This document shows positions 17,511 to 27,031 of a stretch of 64,000 nucleotides of DNA, one piece after another. The DNA is from Paracoccaceae bacterium. GTDB lineage: Bacteria > Pseudomonadota > Alphaproteobacteria > Rhodobacterales > Rhodobacteraceae. The stretch spans positions 17,858 to 81,857 of the forward strand of contig JABURR010000088.1 in NCBI GenBank assembly GCA_014762635.1, read 5' to 3'. Under the pieces are notes generated by a model. It made no database searches and had not been told where the DNA came from. It saw only the letters and a program-made list of their open reading frames with translations. Position 1 is the stretch's first letter. Each line of letters starts with the position of its first letter. The position numbers and the translations under genes were made by a program.

Positions 17511-17992
17511 CCCTGCAAGGTGGCTCTCTCGCGATCGGCACCCCGGCCCCGCTGTGCCTGCGGTTCAGATCCGCCCCGCTTGAGATTCGGGGTGCGCTGG
17601 AACGGGTGGCGGATTGGCTGCGCGCGCAACGGCCGGAGTCTCCGCCCGCCCGGGACCTGGAACTCGTGCTGGCAGAACTGCTGAACAACATCTCGGATCA
17701 CAGTTACGAGGGGACCCCGGGTCCGATTCGCTTGCTGCTCTCGCGAAGAGGAGACTGGGTCCATTGTTCGATCGAAGATGAGGGCAAGCCGCTCGAGGCG
17801 AAATTCCTGCCGACGAAATGCAGCGCGGTGCCTCTTCCGGACAGGGATCGGCTGCCCGAGCGTGGTTACGGCTGGGTCATGGTGCGGAAACTGGCGCGGG
17901 ACTTCGATTTTGAACGGTGTGAGGGCAGAAATCGCCTCGGATTCCGGGTTCTTCTCAGCTTTCCCGAGACAGAGGCCAAAACCGGCGGATAG
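17507..17992 (+). CDS. GHKL ATPase, anti-sigma factor (RsbW-like)
   Basis: A 161-residue HATPase-c protein. It has the N-box LVLAELLNNISDHSYEG, the G1-like IEDEGKPLE and G2-like ERGYGWVMVRKLA. It starts with GTG overlapping the stop of the STAS gene, so translation is coupled. It would bind and phosphorylate the STAS partner and sequester an unknown target (sigma factor or other regulator). No sigma factor or PP2C phosphatase gene is visible nearby. Confidence 0.75.
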   Translation: MTLQGGSLAIGTPAPLCLRFRSAPLEIRGALERVADWLRAQRPESPPARDLELVLAELLNNISDHSYEGTPGPIRLLLSRRGDWVHCSIEDEGKPLEAKFLPTKCSAVPLPDRDRLPERGYGWVMVRKLARDFDFERCEGRNRLGFRVLLSFPETEAKTGG

Positions 17993-18242
17993 TTGCTTAT
18001 CGCCGCCGAGAGGCCGGCTGCCGTGAAAATGCCGGATTCCTTTCTTCATCCCGCCCGAAAGACTCGCGACGTTGAACCTGTAGCTGCAAATAGCTTCCCT
18101 CGGCGTCGCGCTTTTTTACAGCCCCCACCCAGTGCGCGATGCCGAGGCACTACCCCCCCCCAGACATCAGGAACTCTGCCGCTTGGCTTTCAGATGATTG
18201 CCGCCTAGTAATGCGCGCACCATTCACGGCAGGAGTCCTAAC

Positions 18243-19820
18243 ATGCGAGATTTCCATCGTCCCGGCCGCTCGGCGGCCTTTGCGTCCAACGGTATGTGCG
18301 CGACCTCGCACCCGCTGGCGGCCAAGACCGCCGTCGAGATTCTCGAGGCAGGCGGCAACGCGGTCGACGCAGCCATTGGCGCCGGGGTGCTACTGGGGAT
18401 CTGCGAACCGCAGATGACAGGGATCGGAGGTGACTGCTTCATCCTGGTGAAACCTGCCGGCACCGAAGACATCATCACGCTGAACGGCTCGGGCCGGGCG
18501 CCGGCCGGGCTGCGCGGCGCCGATGTACGGGCCGCTGGTCACAAGACCATCCCGCTGCACGGCGCCGAGGCTGTGACCGTTCCGGGCTCTGTCGACGCAT
18601 TCTGCCGCCTGTCCAAGGACTGGGGCTCGATGGATATGGCCCAGACGCTGTCTCCGGCGATCCGCTATGCCGAGGAAGGCATCCCGGTCGCCCCGCGCGT
18701 GGCCTTCGACTGGAACCAGTCCGCGGACCTCGTGAAAGGCCGCGCCAGGGATTTCTACCTGTTCAACGGCGGCGCCCCGAAGCCGGGCCAGATCTTCCGC
18801 CACCCCAAGCAAGCCGAAGTGCTGCGCAAGATCGCGGCCGAAGGGCGTGACGGATTCTATACCGGCGAAGTGGCCGAAGACATGGTCAACTCGCTGCAGG
18901 CGTTGGGCGGAACCCATACGCTCGAGGATTTCGCCGCAACCTCGTGTGACTACGGCAAGCCGATCTCGGGGAACTACAAAGGGATCGAACTGGTCGAACA
19001 TCCGCCAAACGGCCAAGGTGCGGCGGCGATCCTGCTTTGCAATATCCTCTCGCATTTCGACCTGGCCAAGATGGACCCGTTCGGCACCGAGCGCGCCCAT
19101 ATCGAGGCCGAGGCGACCAAGCTGGCCTATGATGCGCGCAACCGCTTCGTGGCCGACCCGGCCCACATGACGCGGCTTGATCACATGCTGTCGGACGAGA
19201 CCGCAGCCAAGTTGGCTGGCCTGATCGACCCGAAGCGCGCGATGGAAGACCCGGGCGCGGTGTCGGAGGCCGTCCACAAGGAGACCATCTACATCACGGT
19301 CGTGGACAAGAACCGGATGGCTGTGTCGATGATCTACTCGATCTTCCACAACTTCGGCTCGGGCCAGGCTTCGGACAAGTACGGCATCCTGTTCCACAAC
19401 CGCGGCGCGGGCTTCACCCTGGAAGAGGGCCACGTGAACGAGGCCAATGGCGGCAAGCGCCCGATGCACACCATCATCCCGGCGATGCTGAAGAAGGATG
19501 GCAAGGTCATCATGCCCTTCGGCGTGATGGGCGGCGCCTACCAGGCGGCGGGCCACGGGCGGTTCGTCACCAATATCGTCGACTACGGGATGGAGCCGCA
19601 GGACGCGCTGGACGGGCCGCGCTGCTTCTCGGATTCCGGCGACATGAAGGTGGAGCGCGGCTATTCCGACAAGGTGCGCGCCGAACTGGCCGAGATGGGC
19701 CACAAGGTCAGCATTCCTGAGGTGCCGATTGGCGGTGCGCAGACGATCCTGATGCACGAAGATGGCGTTCTGGAAGGGGCTTCTGACCCCCGCAAGGACG
19801 GCATCGCGCTGGGGTACTGA
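18243..19820 (+). CDS. Gamma-glutamyltransferase-family N-terminal nucleophile hydrolase
   Basis: A 525-residue GGT-fold enzyme. The autocatalytic cleavage site and nucleophile are at KETIYITVVDKN (Thr348), followed by AVSMIYSIFHNFGSG, GKRPMHTIIPAM and FGVMGGAYQAAGHG. The N-terminus (MRDFHRPGRSAAFASNGMCA) shows no signal peptide, unlike periplasmic GGTs, so a cytoplasmic enzyme acting on a small amide or gamma-glutamyl compound is likely. The ATG at 18243 follows GGCAGGAG. A rhodanese gene follows after four bases. Confidence 0.8.
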   Translation: MRDFHRPGRSAAFASNGMCATSHPLAAKTAVEILEAGGNAVDAAIGAGVLLGICEPQMTGIGGDCFILVKPAGTEDIITLNGSGRAPAGLRGADVRAAGHKTIPLHGAEAVTVPGSVDAFCRLSKDWGSMDMAQTLSPAIRYAEEGIPVAPRVAFDWNQSADLVKGRARDFYLFNGGAPKPGQIFRHPKQAEVLRKIAAEGRDGFYTGEVAEDMVNSLQALGGTHTLEDFAATSCDYGKPISGNYKGIELVEHPPNGQGAAAILLCNILSHFDLAKMDPFGTERAHIEAEATKLAYDARNRFVADPAHMTRLDHMLSDETAAKLAGLIDPKRAMEDPGAVSEAVHKETIYITVVDKNRMAVSMIYSIFHNFGSGQASDKYGILFHNRGAGFTLEEGHVNEANGGKRPMHTIIPAMLKKDGKVIMPFGVMGGAYQAAGHGRFVTNIVDYGMEPQDALDGPRCFSDSGDMKVERGYSDKVRAELAEMGHKVSIPEVPIGGAQTILMHEDGVLEGASDPRKDGIALGY

Positions 19821-19824
19821 GCCG

Positions 19825-20214
19825 ATGGCGATCACCCCGGTCAAGGATCTGGTCGCCGCCGCCAAGGCGGTGATCAGGACCATGCCCATCGCCGAGGCCC
19901 GCGCGGCGGCCGAGGCCGGGGAGATTCAGCTCGTGGATATCCGCGATGTCCGCGAGTTGGACCGCGAAGGCCGCATCCCCGGGGCGATGCATGTGCCGCG
20001 GGGCATGCTGGAATTCTGGATCGACCCTCAGAGCCCCTATCACAAACCCGCGCTGGCCACCGACAAGACGCTCGTCCTCTTCTGCGCCAGCGCGTGGCGG
20101 TCGGCCCTCGCGGTCAAGGCACTTCAGGAGATGGGTGTCGAGAATATCGCGGAGCTTGAGGGGGGCTTCACCAGCTGGCGCGACAGTGGCGCCCCGGTCG
20201 AACGCAAGGACTGA
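19825..20214 (+). CDS. Rhodanese-like sulfurtransferase
   Basis: A 129-residue single rhodanese domain. It carries VDIRDVRELDREGRIPGAMHVPRG and the active-site loop FCASAWRSA with the persulfide cysteine. It is separated by four bases from the GGT-like gene, which suggests an operon and possibly sulfur chemistry linked to gamma-glutamyl/glutathione substrates (inference). ATG at 19825. Confidence 0.85.
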   Translation: MAITPVKDLVAAAKAVIRTMPIAEARAAAEAGEIQLVDIRDVRELDREGRIPGAMHVPRGMLEFWIDPQSPYHKPALATDKTLVLFCASAWRSALAVKALQEMGVENIAELEGGFTSWRDSGAPVERKD

Positions 20215-20232
20215 GCCGGATCGCGGCTCAGT
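20210..20232. terminator. Possible bidirectional terminator hairpin
   Basis: An 8-bp inverted repeat (actgagcc with ggctcagt) lies between the convergent rhodanese and hspQ genes and overlaps the rhodanese stop. There is no long T-tract, so this is weak. Confidence 0.3.
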
Positions 20233-20554
20233 TCAACTGCACCTGCAACGGGTAGTGCCCGTCTTCGAAATCCCCGAAAAGATCCGGCACGTCCGGGTGA
20301 TCGACCGGCTCGCCCGAGTAGTCCGGAAGCAAATTCTGCTCGGACACATAGGCGATGTAGTAGCTGTGATCGTTTTCGGCCAGCAGGTGATAGAACGGCT
20401 GATCTCGGCGCGGCCGAGATTCTTCGGGAATGGCGGCATACCATTCCTCGGTATTCGAGAATGTCGGATCAACATCGAACACCACGCCTCTGAACGGATG
20501 CTTTCGATGCCGCACGACCTGGCCGAGGCCATATTTTGCGCGTGTTGTCATCAT
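20228..20554 (-). CDS. hspQ: Heat shock protein HspQ
   Basis: A 108-residue HspQ/YccV-domain protein: KYGLGQVVRHRKHPFRGVVFDVDPTFSNTEEW, RDQPFYHLLAENDHSYYIAYVSEQNL and a C-terminal LPDYSGEPVDHPDV. In enterobacteria HspQ is a specificity factor for Lon protease and is cleared by it. The start is one of two adjacent Met codons (20554 or 20551). Convergent with the rhodanese gene. Confidence 0.9.
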   Translation of the reverse strand: MMTTRAKYGLGQVVRHRKHPFRGVVFDVDPTFSNTEEWYAAIPEESRPRRDQPFYHLLAENDHSYYIAYVSEQNLLPDYSGEPVDHPDVPDLFGDFEDGHYPLQVQLN

Positions 20555-20638
20555 AGCGTTGCGTCCCCCACCGCTTCAAATTAGTGCGTTACTCTCTGAA
20601 TTGCCATGCGATTCCCGTAAAAACAGGGGAAACAAACT

Positions 20639-21520
20639 GTGAACCTCGTTCTGACAGTGCTTGAGATCGTCGCGCCGGTATTCCTGCTGGCCGCGGTGGG
20701 CTTCATCTGGGTGAAGCTTGGCGTGGAGTATCGCATCCGCTTCGTGACCCAACTGGCGATGACGCTCTCGGTTCCCTGCCTGATCTTCACCGCCCTGATG
20801 CAGACCGAGATCCCGCCGGGGGCCCTGACCGCGGTATCGCTGGCCACGATCGCCGGGTACCTGGGCATAACGGTGGTCGCGGCCCTGATCGTGTGGCTTG
20901 CGCGGCTCGAGATACGCACCTTCCTCGCCCCGATGATCTTCGGCAATACCGGGAACCTCGGGCTTCCGCTGGCGCTGTTCGCCTTTGGGGACGAGGGGCT
21001 GGGCTATGCGGTCGTCATCTTCGCGATCATGGCCATCTATTCCTTTACCGTCGGGATCTGGCTGGTCTCTGGCGGTGGCTCGGTTTCCAAGGTGTTCAAA
21101 GAGCCGCTGTTGGGCGCCACCCTGCTGGGTGGCCTGTTTCTCTGGCAGGGCTGGGAAACGCCGCGATTCCTGACCAACACCCTTTCTCTCATCGGGCAAA
21201 TGGCGATTCCACTCATGCTGGTGACCTTGGGGGTGGCGCTTGCACGCCTGTCGCCGGGGCGGCTCGGGCGGGCGTTCTGGCTGTCACTTCTCAAGGTGAT
21301 CCTTTGCGTCGCTATCGCCTGGGGCGTCGGGCTCTGGTTCGAACTGCCGAAGGTTCCCTTTGCCGTTCTGGTGGTGCAGCTTTCGACCCCGGTCGCCGTC
21401 ACCTCCTACCTGCTGGCCGAGAAATACGGGGCCGATGCAGACTCGGTTGCGGGTCTCGTGGTGGTTTCGACCGTGATTTCGGTACTGACGCTGCCGCTCA
21501 CCCTCGCATTTGTTATCTGA
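20639..21520 (+). CDS. AEC-family transporter (auxin efflux carrier type)
   Basis: A 293-residue membrane protein with about ten hydrophobic segments in two five-helix halves (IVAPVFLLAAVGFIWVKLGV; MTLSVPCLIFTALM; LLGATLLGGLFLW; VAVTSYLLAEKYGADADSVAGLVVVSTVIS). It is a secondary transporter, probably for small organic acids or auxin-like anions; substrate unknown. It starts with GTG, preceded by AGGGGA. Confidence 0.85.
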   Translation: MNLVLTVLEIVAPVFLLAAVGFIWVKLGVEYRIRFVTQLAMTLSVPCLIFTALMQTEIPPGALTAVSLATIAGYLGITVVAALIVWLARLEIRTFLAPMIFGNTGNLGLPLALFAFGDEGLGYAVVIFAIMAIYSFTVGIWLVSGGGSVSKVFKEPLLGATLLGGLFLWQGWETPRFLTNTLSLIGQMAIPLMLVTLGVALARLSPGRLGRAFWLSLLKVILCVAIAWGVGLWFELPKVPFAVLVVQLSTPVAVTSYLLAEKYGADADSVAGLVVVSTVISVLTLPLTLAFVI

Positions 21521-21594
21521 TCGGCCCGGATTCGCGATTCACGACCCTGCTTCTTTGCGCTATCCTCGGGCCAAACAAGATATGCGAGAGGCAG

Positions 21595-22176
21595 ATGAGC
21601 AGAAGTCTTCGCGCGCTGATCATTCTATTGCTGGTCGCCAGTTGCGGCCGGCCCGACCATGTTGCCCCGCGCAACCTTGATGACGCCTGTGCGATCATTC
21701 AGGAGCGGCCGCAATACCTGCGCGCCATGGAACGCACCGAACGCCGCTGGGGCGTGCCGGTCCACGTGCAGATGGCGACGATCTACCAGGAATCGAAATT
21801 CATCGGAAATGCGCAGACGCCCTATCGCTGGGCGGTGGGCGTGATCCCGATGGGGCGGCAAAGCTCGGCCTATGGCTATGCGCAGGCGCTGGACGGAACC
21901 TGGGACGAGTACCGCACCGACACCGGGCGGCGCAGTGCCCGGCGGGACGATATCGACGATGCAACCGATTTCATGGGCTGGTACATGGCCGGGTCGCAGG
22001 ACCGCCTTGGCATTCCGCTGACCAACGCACGCGCCCAATACCTGGCCTATCACGAAGGGCGCACCGGATACGCCCGTGGCACCTATCGTCGCAAGGGCTG
22101 GCTGATCCGCGTCGCAGACCAGGTACAGCACCGGTCCGAGCGCTACGAGGTTCAGCTCAGATCTTGCCGCCGCTAA
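21595..22176 (+). CDS. Lipoprotein lytic transglycosylase (SLT domain)
   Basis: A 193-residue protein with a lipoprotein signal (SLRALIILLLVASC, lipobox cysteine at residue 17), so outer-membrane or periplasm-facing. The catalytic domain has VQMATIYQESKFIGNAQTP with the SLT-type catalytic Glu, and AYGYAQALDGTWDEY. YLAYHEGRTGYARGTY closes the domain. It cleaves peptidoglycan glycan strands. ATG at 21595 after GAGAGG. Convergent with lolA. Confidence 0.85.
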   Translation: MSRSLRALIILLLVASCGRPDHVAPRNLDDACAIIQERPQYLRAMERTERRWGVPVHVQMATIYQESKFIGNAQTPYRWAVGVIPMGRQSSAYGYAQALDGTWDEYRTDTGRRSARRDDIDDATDFMGWYMAGSQDRLGIPLTNARAQYLAYHEGRTGYARGTYRRKGWLIRVADQVQHRSERYEVQLRSCRR

Positions 22177-22179
22177 GGC

Positions 22180-22782
22180 TCAACGCGCGCGGCGGTCGAC
22201 CTCGTGCTTGATGCTGAAGAGGAACGAGGACAGGCGCATCCCGGTCTGGAACTCACCCAGTTCCACCGTGGTGCGGAAGCCCCCGCCATCGGTGGTGATC
22301 CATTTCACCATGCGCACCGGGTCATCGGCGAAGAAGATCTCGATGCTGCCGTATTCCGGGTTTTCCGGGTCCTGCGCCACGATCGAGGTCAACTCGCCAT
22401 CGGTGTAGTGCCCAACGACCATGTCATCGCCCACAAGGTTGATCCGGCGGTCCAGGATCAGGCTCAGCGGCGTGCGCCGGATGGGGTATTGCTCGGGCGG
22501 TTGGTTCGACTTCGAGTCGAAGATCGCCACCTGCCCGCCCCCGGCCATGACCAGGGTTTCCTCGGGCGCGTCATATTCGAACCGCGCCCGGCCCGGCCGG
22601 TGCAGGAAAAGCGTGCCGGTGGCCACGTAGCCATCCTCGCTCACCTGCCGGAACCGCGCCTGGGCGGTGGTCAGGCTTTCGAGGTAACGCGAAATCTGCG
22701 GCAGAGTCAGGGGCTCGGCCGAGGCGGGACGCGCAAGCGCGGCCGAAGCCGCCAGCGCAAGGAAGGAACGTCGCATCATCAT
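22180..22782 (-). CDS. lolA: Outer-membrane lipoprotein carrier protein LolA
   Basis: A 200-residue periplasmic protein with a signal peptide (RRSFLALAASAALARPASA) and the LolA beta-barrel half: YLESLTTAQARFRQVSEDGYVATGTLFLHRPGRARFEYD, and the hydrophobic cavity segment PLSLILDRRINL. It ferries lipoproteins from LolCDE to LolB. Three consecutive Met codons make the start ambiguous by six bases. It lies 77 bp downstream of ftsK on the same strand, a common alphaproteobacterial pairing. Confidence 0.9.
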   Translation of the reverse strand: MMMRRSFLALAASAALARPASAEPLTLPQISRYLESLTTAQARFRQVSEDGYVATGTLFLHRPGRARFEYDAPEETLVMAGGGQVAIFDSKSNQPPEQYPIRRTPLSLILDRRINLVGDDMVVGHYTDGELTSIVAQDPENPEYGSIEIFFADDPVRMVKWITTDGGGFRTTVELGEFQTGMRLSSFLFSIKHEVDRRAR

Positions 22783-22859
22783 GACGTCAATCTATGCACT
22801 GGCGAGGAAAGTTGCATCAGAACAAATCTCACAAAGCGGAGAGCCGCGCGTGTGCCGGA

Positions 22860-25712
22860 TCACGCCTGCTCCGGCACCAGGATCTCGCGCTTGCCGACGT
22901 GGTTGGCGGCGCTGACGACACCCTGTTCCTCCATCTGCTCCACCAGCCGCGCGGCCTTGTTGTAGCCGATGGCCAGCTTGCGTTGGATGTAGGAGGTAGA
23001 GCACTTGCGGTCCTTCAGCACGATGGCCACCGCCTGGTCGTAGAGCGCGTCCTCGCTGTCGGTGTTACCGCCGAGGCCCAGAACCAGGTCGATGTCGCTT
23101 TCGCGGTCCTCGTCCGGCCCCTCGACCACCTGGCCCACGTATTCCGGCGGACCGAAGGACTTGAGGTAGTTGACGATCTCTTCCACTTCCTCGTCGCTGA
23201 CGAAGGGACCGTGGACACGGGTGATCCGGCTGCCACCCGCCATGTAGAGCATGTCGCCCATGCCCAGAAGCTGCTCGGCGCCCTGCTCGCCCAAAATGGT
23301 GCGGCTGTCGATCTTTGAGGTGACCTGGAACGAAATCCGGGTCGGGAAGTTGGCCTTGATCGTACCGGTGATCACGTCGACCGAGGGGCGCTGCGTGGCC
23401 ATGATCAGGTGGATTCCGCTGGCGCGCGCCATCTGCGCGAGGCGCTGGATACAGGCTTCGATCTCCTTGCCAGCCACCATCATCAGGTCGGCCATCTCGT
23501 CGACGATGACCACGATGAAGGGCATCGCCTGCGGTTCAAATTCCTCGGTCTCGAATACCGGTTCGCCGGTCTCGTCGTCAAAGCCGGTCTGGACCGTGCG
23601 CTTGAACATCTCGCCCTTCTCAAGCGCGTCGCGCACCCGGCCGTTGAAGCCGTCGATGTTGCGCACGCCCATCTTGGACATCTTGCGATAACGTTCTTCC
23701 ATCTCGCCCACGACCCATTTCAGGGCGACGACCGCCTTCTTCGGGTCGGTCACCACGGGCGAGAGCAGATGCGGGATGCCGTCATAGACGCTGAGTTCCA
23801 GCATCTTCGGGTCGATCATGATGAGACGACATTCCTCGGGCGACAACTTGTAGAGCAGGCTCAGGATCATGGTGTTGATCGCCACCGACTTGCCCGAGCC
23901 GGTGGTCCCGGCGATCAGCAGGTGCGGCATCTTCGCAAGGTTCGCCACGACGCTATCACCGCCGATATCCTTGCCCAGCGCCAGTGGCAGGCGCATGTTG
24001 CTGTCGCCGAAATCGCGGGCCGAGAGGATCTCGCGCAGCACGACCTTCTCGCGGCTGGCGTTGGGCAGTTCGATCCCGATGACCGAGCGGCCCGGCACGG
24101 TCGAAACCCGCGCAGACAGGGCCGACATGGAGCGCGCGATATCGTCTGCCAGGCCGATCACCCGGCTGGCCTTGAGGCCCGGCGCGGGTTCGAGTTCGTA
24201 CATGGTGACCACTGGGCCCGGGCGGACGCTGACGATCTCGCCCTTCACGCCGTAGTCATCCAGCACGGTTTCCAGCATCCGCGCGTTTTCCTCCAGCGCT
24301 TCGTCGCTGAGGTGATGGCGCTGGATCGTCGTCGGATTGGTCAGCAGGCTCAGCGGCGGCGTCTCGTAGGCGGCTTCCGAGTTGTCCTGGAACAGGGCGG
24401 GCTGCGCCTCGGCCTTCGCCTGGCGCGAGGGTTGCGGCACCTTGCGCGGGGTATGCTGCACGATCTGGCGCGCTTCCGGCTCGGGGATGCGGGGCGCGGC
24501 GCTTAGCGGCGGCTCCTCGGGCAGGTCAAAGGCCAGGGGCGCGTCATCCTCGATCAGGTCATCATGGCCCGCATCGTAGTCCGGTGCAGGCGGCACCGCC
24601 CCGAACGACGGCATCGCGGGTGTGTCCTGCTGGGCGGGCGGCTCGTATCCGCGGGCAACCGGGGGTTCCCGACGGCCAAGCTGGACGGGCTTCGTGGGCA
24701 CGCCGCGCGCCTTGATCACGTCGGCAATCTTGGAACGGATGCGGTCATCGCCCTCCAGCGGCGGCACCTCGCCTTCGAAGGCGGGCTGCTCAACAAGCTC
24801 CTGCTCGGGCACAGAGACCCGGCGCTTCAGCGCAGACAGGAGCCCGGATTTGAGCGCCTCGCTCGGCTCCTCCTCGGGCAGGTCATACCTCGGATCAGCG
24901 CGCAGAACCGGCGCGCTGCGCGGGGCTGTAACCCGGGAAGCCGCAGTCAGCGGCGGCATTTCCACGGCCATCATGGCACTGGCGGCCGCAGCCTGGTTGC
25001 GCTCCTCCAGCCGCGCGGCCCGGCGTGCCTTGGCAGACAAGCCTGCTTCCACCGCAAGGCCCAGCCCATGGCTGACAATGCGCAACAGGTGCGCATAGGC
25101 CATCAACAGGCTCAGGATCAGAAAACGCACCCCGGCGCGAATCTCGGGCACCGTGAAACCCAGCACGAAAAGCCCGATCCCGATCATGCCGACGGCCATC
25201 ACAAGCGACAGGACCTTCAGCCCGAATGTCGCCTTGATCGGCACCACGCCCAGGATCGCGCCCAGGACCGTATCGCCGAACAGCCCTCCCAGCCCGAAGG
25301 AATGGCCCCAGTCGGCAAATGGCACATGGGTCGAGGCATAGACCGCGCCCAGCGCGATCGCGATCGGCGCAAAGATCACCCGGGATCCGGCGCGTTCTTC
25401 CCCGTAGTGGGTGACAAAACGAATACCCCAGCCGGCGAAGACCAGCGCGAAGCCCCAGGCCCCGAGGCCCACGATCACATGAAGGGGCGAGGCGATCGAC
25501 GCGCCAATCCGGCCCAGCGCATTCTGGGCGGGCGCATCGGTCGAGGCCAGCCAGCTTGGATCATCCGGCGAATAGCTTCCCAGCATCAAAGCCACGGCCA
25601 CGCCAAGACCGATCAGCAGGAAGCCGAGCAATTCCTTGCCGCGTCGTTCCAGCACTGCCTGAGTTTCGCTGTCGAAAAGAGGATCACGCTGTTTTGCCTG
25701 ATAGGATGCCAT
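22860..25712 (-). CDS. ftsK: DNA translocase FtsK
   Basis: A 950-residue septal DNA pump. The N-terminal quarter has four membrane segments ([56 protein letters not shown]). A proline-rich linker precedes the motor domain: [14 protein letters not shown] (alpha), Walker [14 protein letters not shown], Walker [14 protein letters not shown], and the C-terminal winged-helix gamma domain ([29 protein letters not shown]) that reads KOPS-type sequences. It coordinates chromosome dimer resolution and division. I use the ATG at 25712 ([15 protein letters not shown]). Confidence 0.97.
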   Translation of the reverse strand: MASYQAKQRDPLFDSETQAVLERRGKELLGFLLIGLGVAVALMLGSYSPDDPSWLASTDAPAQNALGRIGASIASPLHVIVGLGAWGFALVFAGWGIRFVTHYGEERAGSRVIFAPIAIALGAVYASTHVPFADWGHSFGLGGLFGDTVLGAILGVVPIKATFGLKVLSLVMAVGMIGIGLFVLGFTVPEIRAGVRFLILSLLMAYAHLLRIVSHGLGLAVEAGLSAKARRAARLEERNQAAAASAMMAVEMPPLTAASRVTAPRSAPVLRADPRYDLPEEEPSEALKSGLLSALKRRVSVPEQELVEQPAFEGEVPPLEGDDRIRSKIADVIKARGVPTKPVQLGRREPPVARGYEPPAQQDTPAMPSFGAVPPAPDYDAGHDDLIEDDAPLAFDLPEEPPLSAAPRIPEPEARQIVQHTPRKVPQPSRQAKAEAQPALFQDNSEAAYETPPLSLLTNPTTIQRHHLSDEALEENARMLETVLDDYGVKGEIVSVRPGPVVTMYELEPAPGLKASRVIGLADDIARSMSALSARVSTVPGRSVIGIELPNASREKVVLREILSARDFGDSNMRLPLALGKDIGGDSVVANLAKMPHLLIAGTTGSGKSVAINTMILSLLYKLSPEECRLIMIDPKMLELSVYDGIPHLLSPVVTDPKKAVVALKWVVGEMEERYRKMSKMGVRNIDGFNGRVRDALEKGEMFKRTVQTGFDDETGEPVFETEEFEPQAMPFIVVIVDEMADLMMVAGKEIEACIQRLAQMARASGIHLIMATQRPSVDVITGTIKANFPTRISFQVTSKIDSRTILGEQGAEQLLGMGDMLYMAGGSRITRVHGPFVSDEEVEEIVNYLKSFGPPEYVGQVVEGPDEDRESDIDLVLGLGGNTDSEDALYDQAVAIVLKDRKCSTSYIQRKLAIGYNKAARLVEQMEEQGVVSAANHVGKREILVPEQA

Positions 25713-25723
25713 CGTCCCTCGCT

Positions 25724-26902
25724 CTATGGGTAGAGGCAGTCGCGGAGCCGGATCAGCCCGCGCTGCATTTCTTCTTTTGGGGCCACCATCGCGACCCGGA
25801 TAAATCCTGCGCCGGGGTTCGTGCCCCCAGCGGTGCGGCTCAGATAGGCGCCGGGCAGAACCCGAACACCGGTTTCGGTCCAAAGCTTCAGAGCCGCGGC
25901 CTCGCCATCCTCGACCGGCAGCCAGAGGAAGAACCCAGCCTGTGGTGCGGCGCAGCCGTCGATCTCTGCAAAGACCTGATCCGCGATGTCGAATTTCTCG
26001 ACATAGAGCCTGCGGTTCTCGATCACGTGGTCTTCGTCGGCCCAGACCCGTTCGGCCACCCGTTGCAACGGCAGCGGCAGCGGCGCCCCGGCATAGGCCC
26101 TGAGCTGGCGGATACGGCGCAGGCTTTCCAGCCCTCCGGCCACGAAGCCCGAGCGCAGACCCGGCAGGTTCGACCGCTTCGAGAGCGAATGGAAGATCAC
26201 CACGCGCTCAGGATCGGCGCCCAGTTCCTGCGCGACCTGCAGCGCCCCCGGGGGCGGCGTGTCGCGGTAGATCTCGGAATAGCACTCGTCCGCGAAGATC
26301 TTGAAATCATGCTTCTCGGCCAGCCGGATCAGGTCGGCCCAATAGTCGCGCGTCGCGATCGCCCCCTGCGGGTTCGACGGCGAGCAGATATAGAGGATCG
26401 CCGTGCGATCCAGCACCTCGGCGGGAACCGAGGCGTAGTCCGGCAGGAACCCGGTTTCGCGCGTAGCCGGAACATAGACAGGTTCCGCCCCCACGGTCAG
26501 CGCCGCCACGGCATAAACCTGGTAGAACGGGTTCGGGGTCAGCACCACGGGCTGCTTGCCGTTCTTCGTTTCGGGGCAAAGGGCGATGCAGGCGTTGAAC
26601 AGCCCCTCGCGCGTGCCATTCAGCGCCATGATCCGGTCTTCGGAAACGCTCACGCCATAACGCCGTGCGATCCAGCCCGAGATCGAGGCCAGCAATTCCG
26701 GCCCCCCCTCGTTCGGGGGGTATTTTGCGAAGCCTGCGACCGAATCCACCAGTACCTCGCCCACCCATGCGGGGAACGGGTGCTGCGGCTCGCCGATGGT
26801 CATGGCGATGGGCTCACCGCCCGGCGCATGGGCGTCGAGCAGGCTCCGCAAACGCGGAAACGCGTATTCAGGCAGGTTCGAAAACCGCTCAGGATAGGTC
26901 AT
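25724..26902 (-). CDS. PLP-dependent class I/II aminotransferase (DapC-like)
   Basis: A 392-residue fold-type I aminotransferase. The PLP lysine lies in [37 protein letters not shown] and [11 protein letters not shown] form the rest of the cofactor site. It resembles succinyldiaminopimelate aminotransferases and other aspartate/alanine aminotransferases near ftsK in relatives, so lysine/DAP synthesis is plausible but not proven. It ends 11 bp before the ftsK start and is probably cotranscribed. Confidence 0.85.
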   Translation of the reverse strand: MTYPERFSNLPEYAFPRLRSLLDAHAPGGEPIAMTIGEPQHPFPAWVGEVLVDSVAGFAKYPPNEGGPELLASISGWIARRYGVSVSEDRIMALNGTREGLFNACIALCPETKNGKQPVVLTPNPFYQVYAVAALTVGAEPVYVPATRETGFLPDYASVPAEVLDRTAILYICSPSNPQGAIATRDYWADLIRLAEKHDFKIFADECYSEIYRDTPPPGALQVAQELGADPERVVIFHSLSKRSNLPGLRSGFVAGGLESLRRIRQLRAYAGAPLPLPLQRVAERVWADEDHVIENRRLYVEKFDIADQVFAEIDGCAAPQAGFFLWLPVEDGEAAALKLWTETGVRVLPGAYLSRTAGGTNPGAGFIRVAMVAPKEEMQRGLIRLRDCLYP

Positions 26903-27031
26903 GGGACCGCTATATCTGCCTCAGGATCCGGGATCATTTCGCCCCGGTTTCGAAACACGATACCGCGTCCTTTGCCTTCGGTCCAGAAAAAGGCTGCGAA
27001 AATACGCCCTTGGAAGCCGAAGTTGTTGCGT

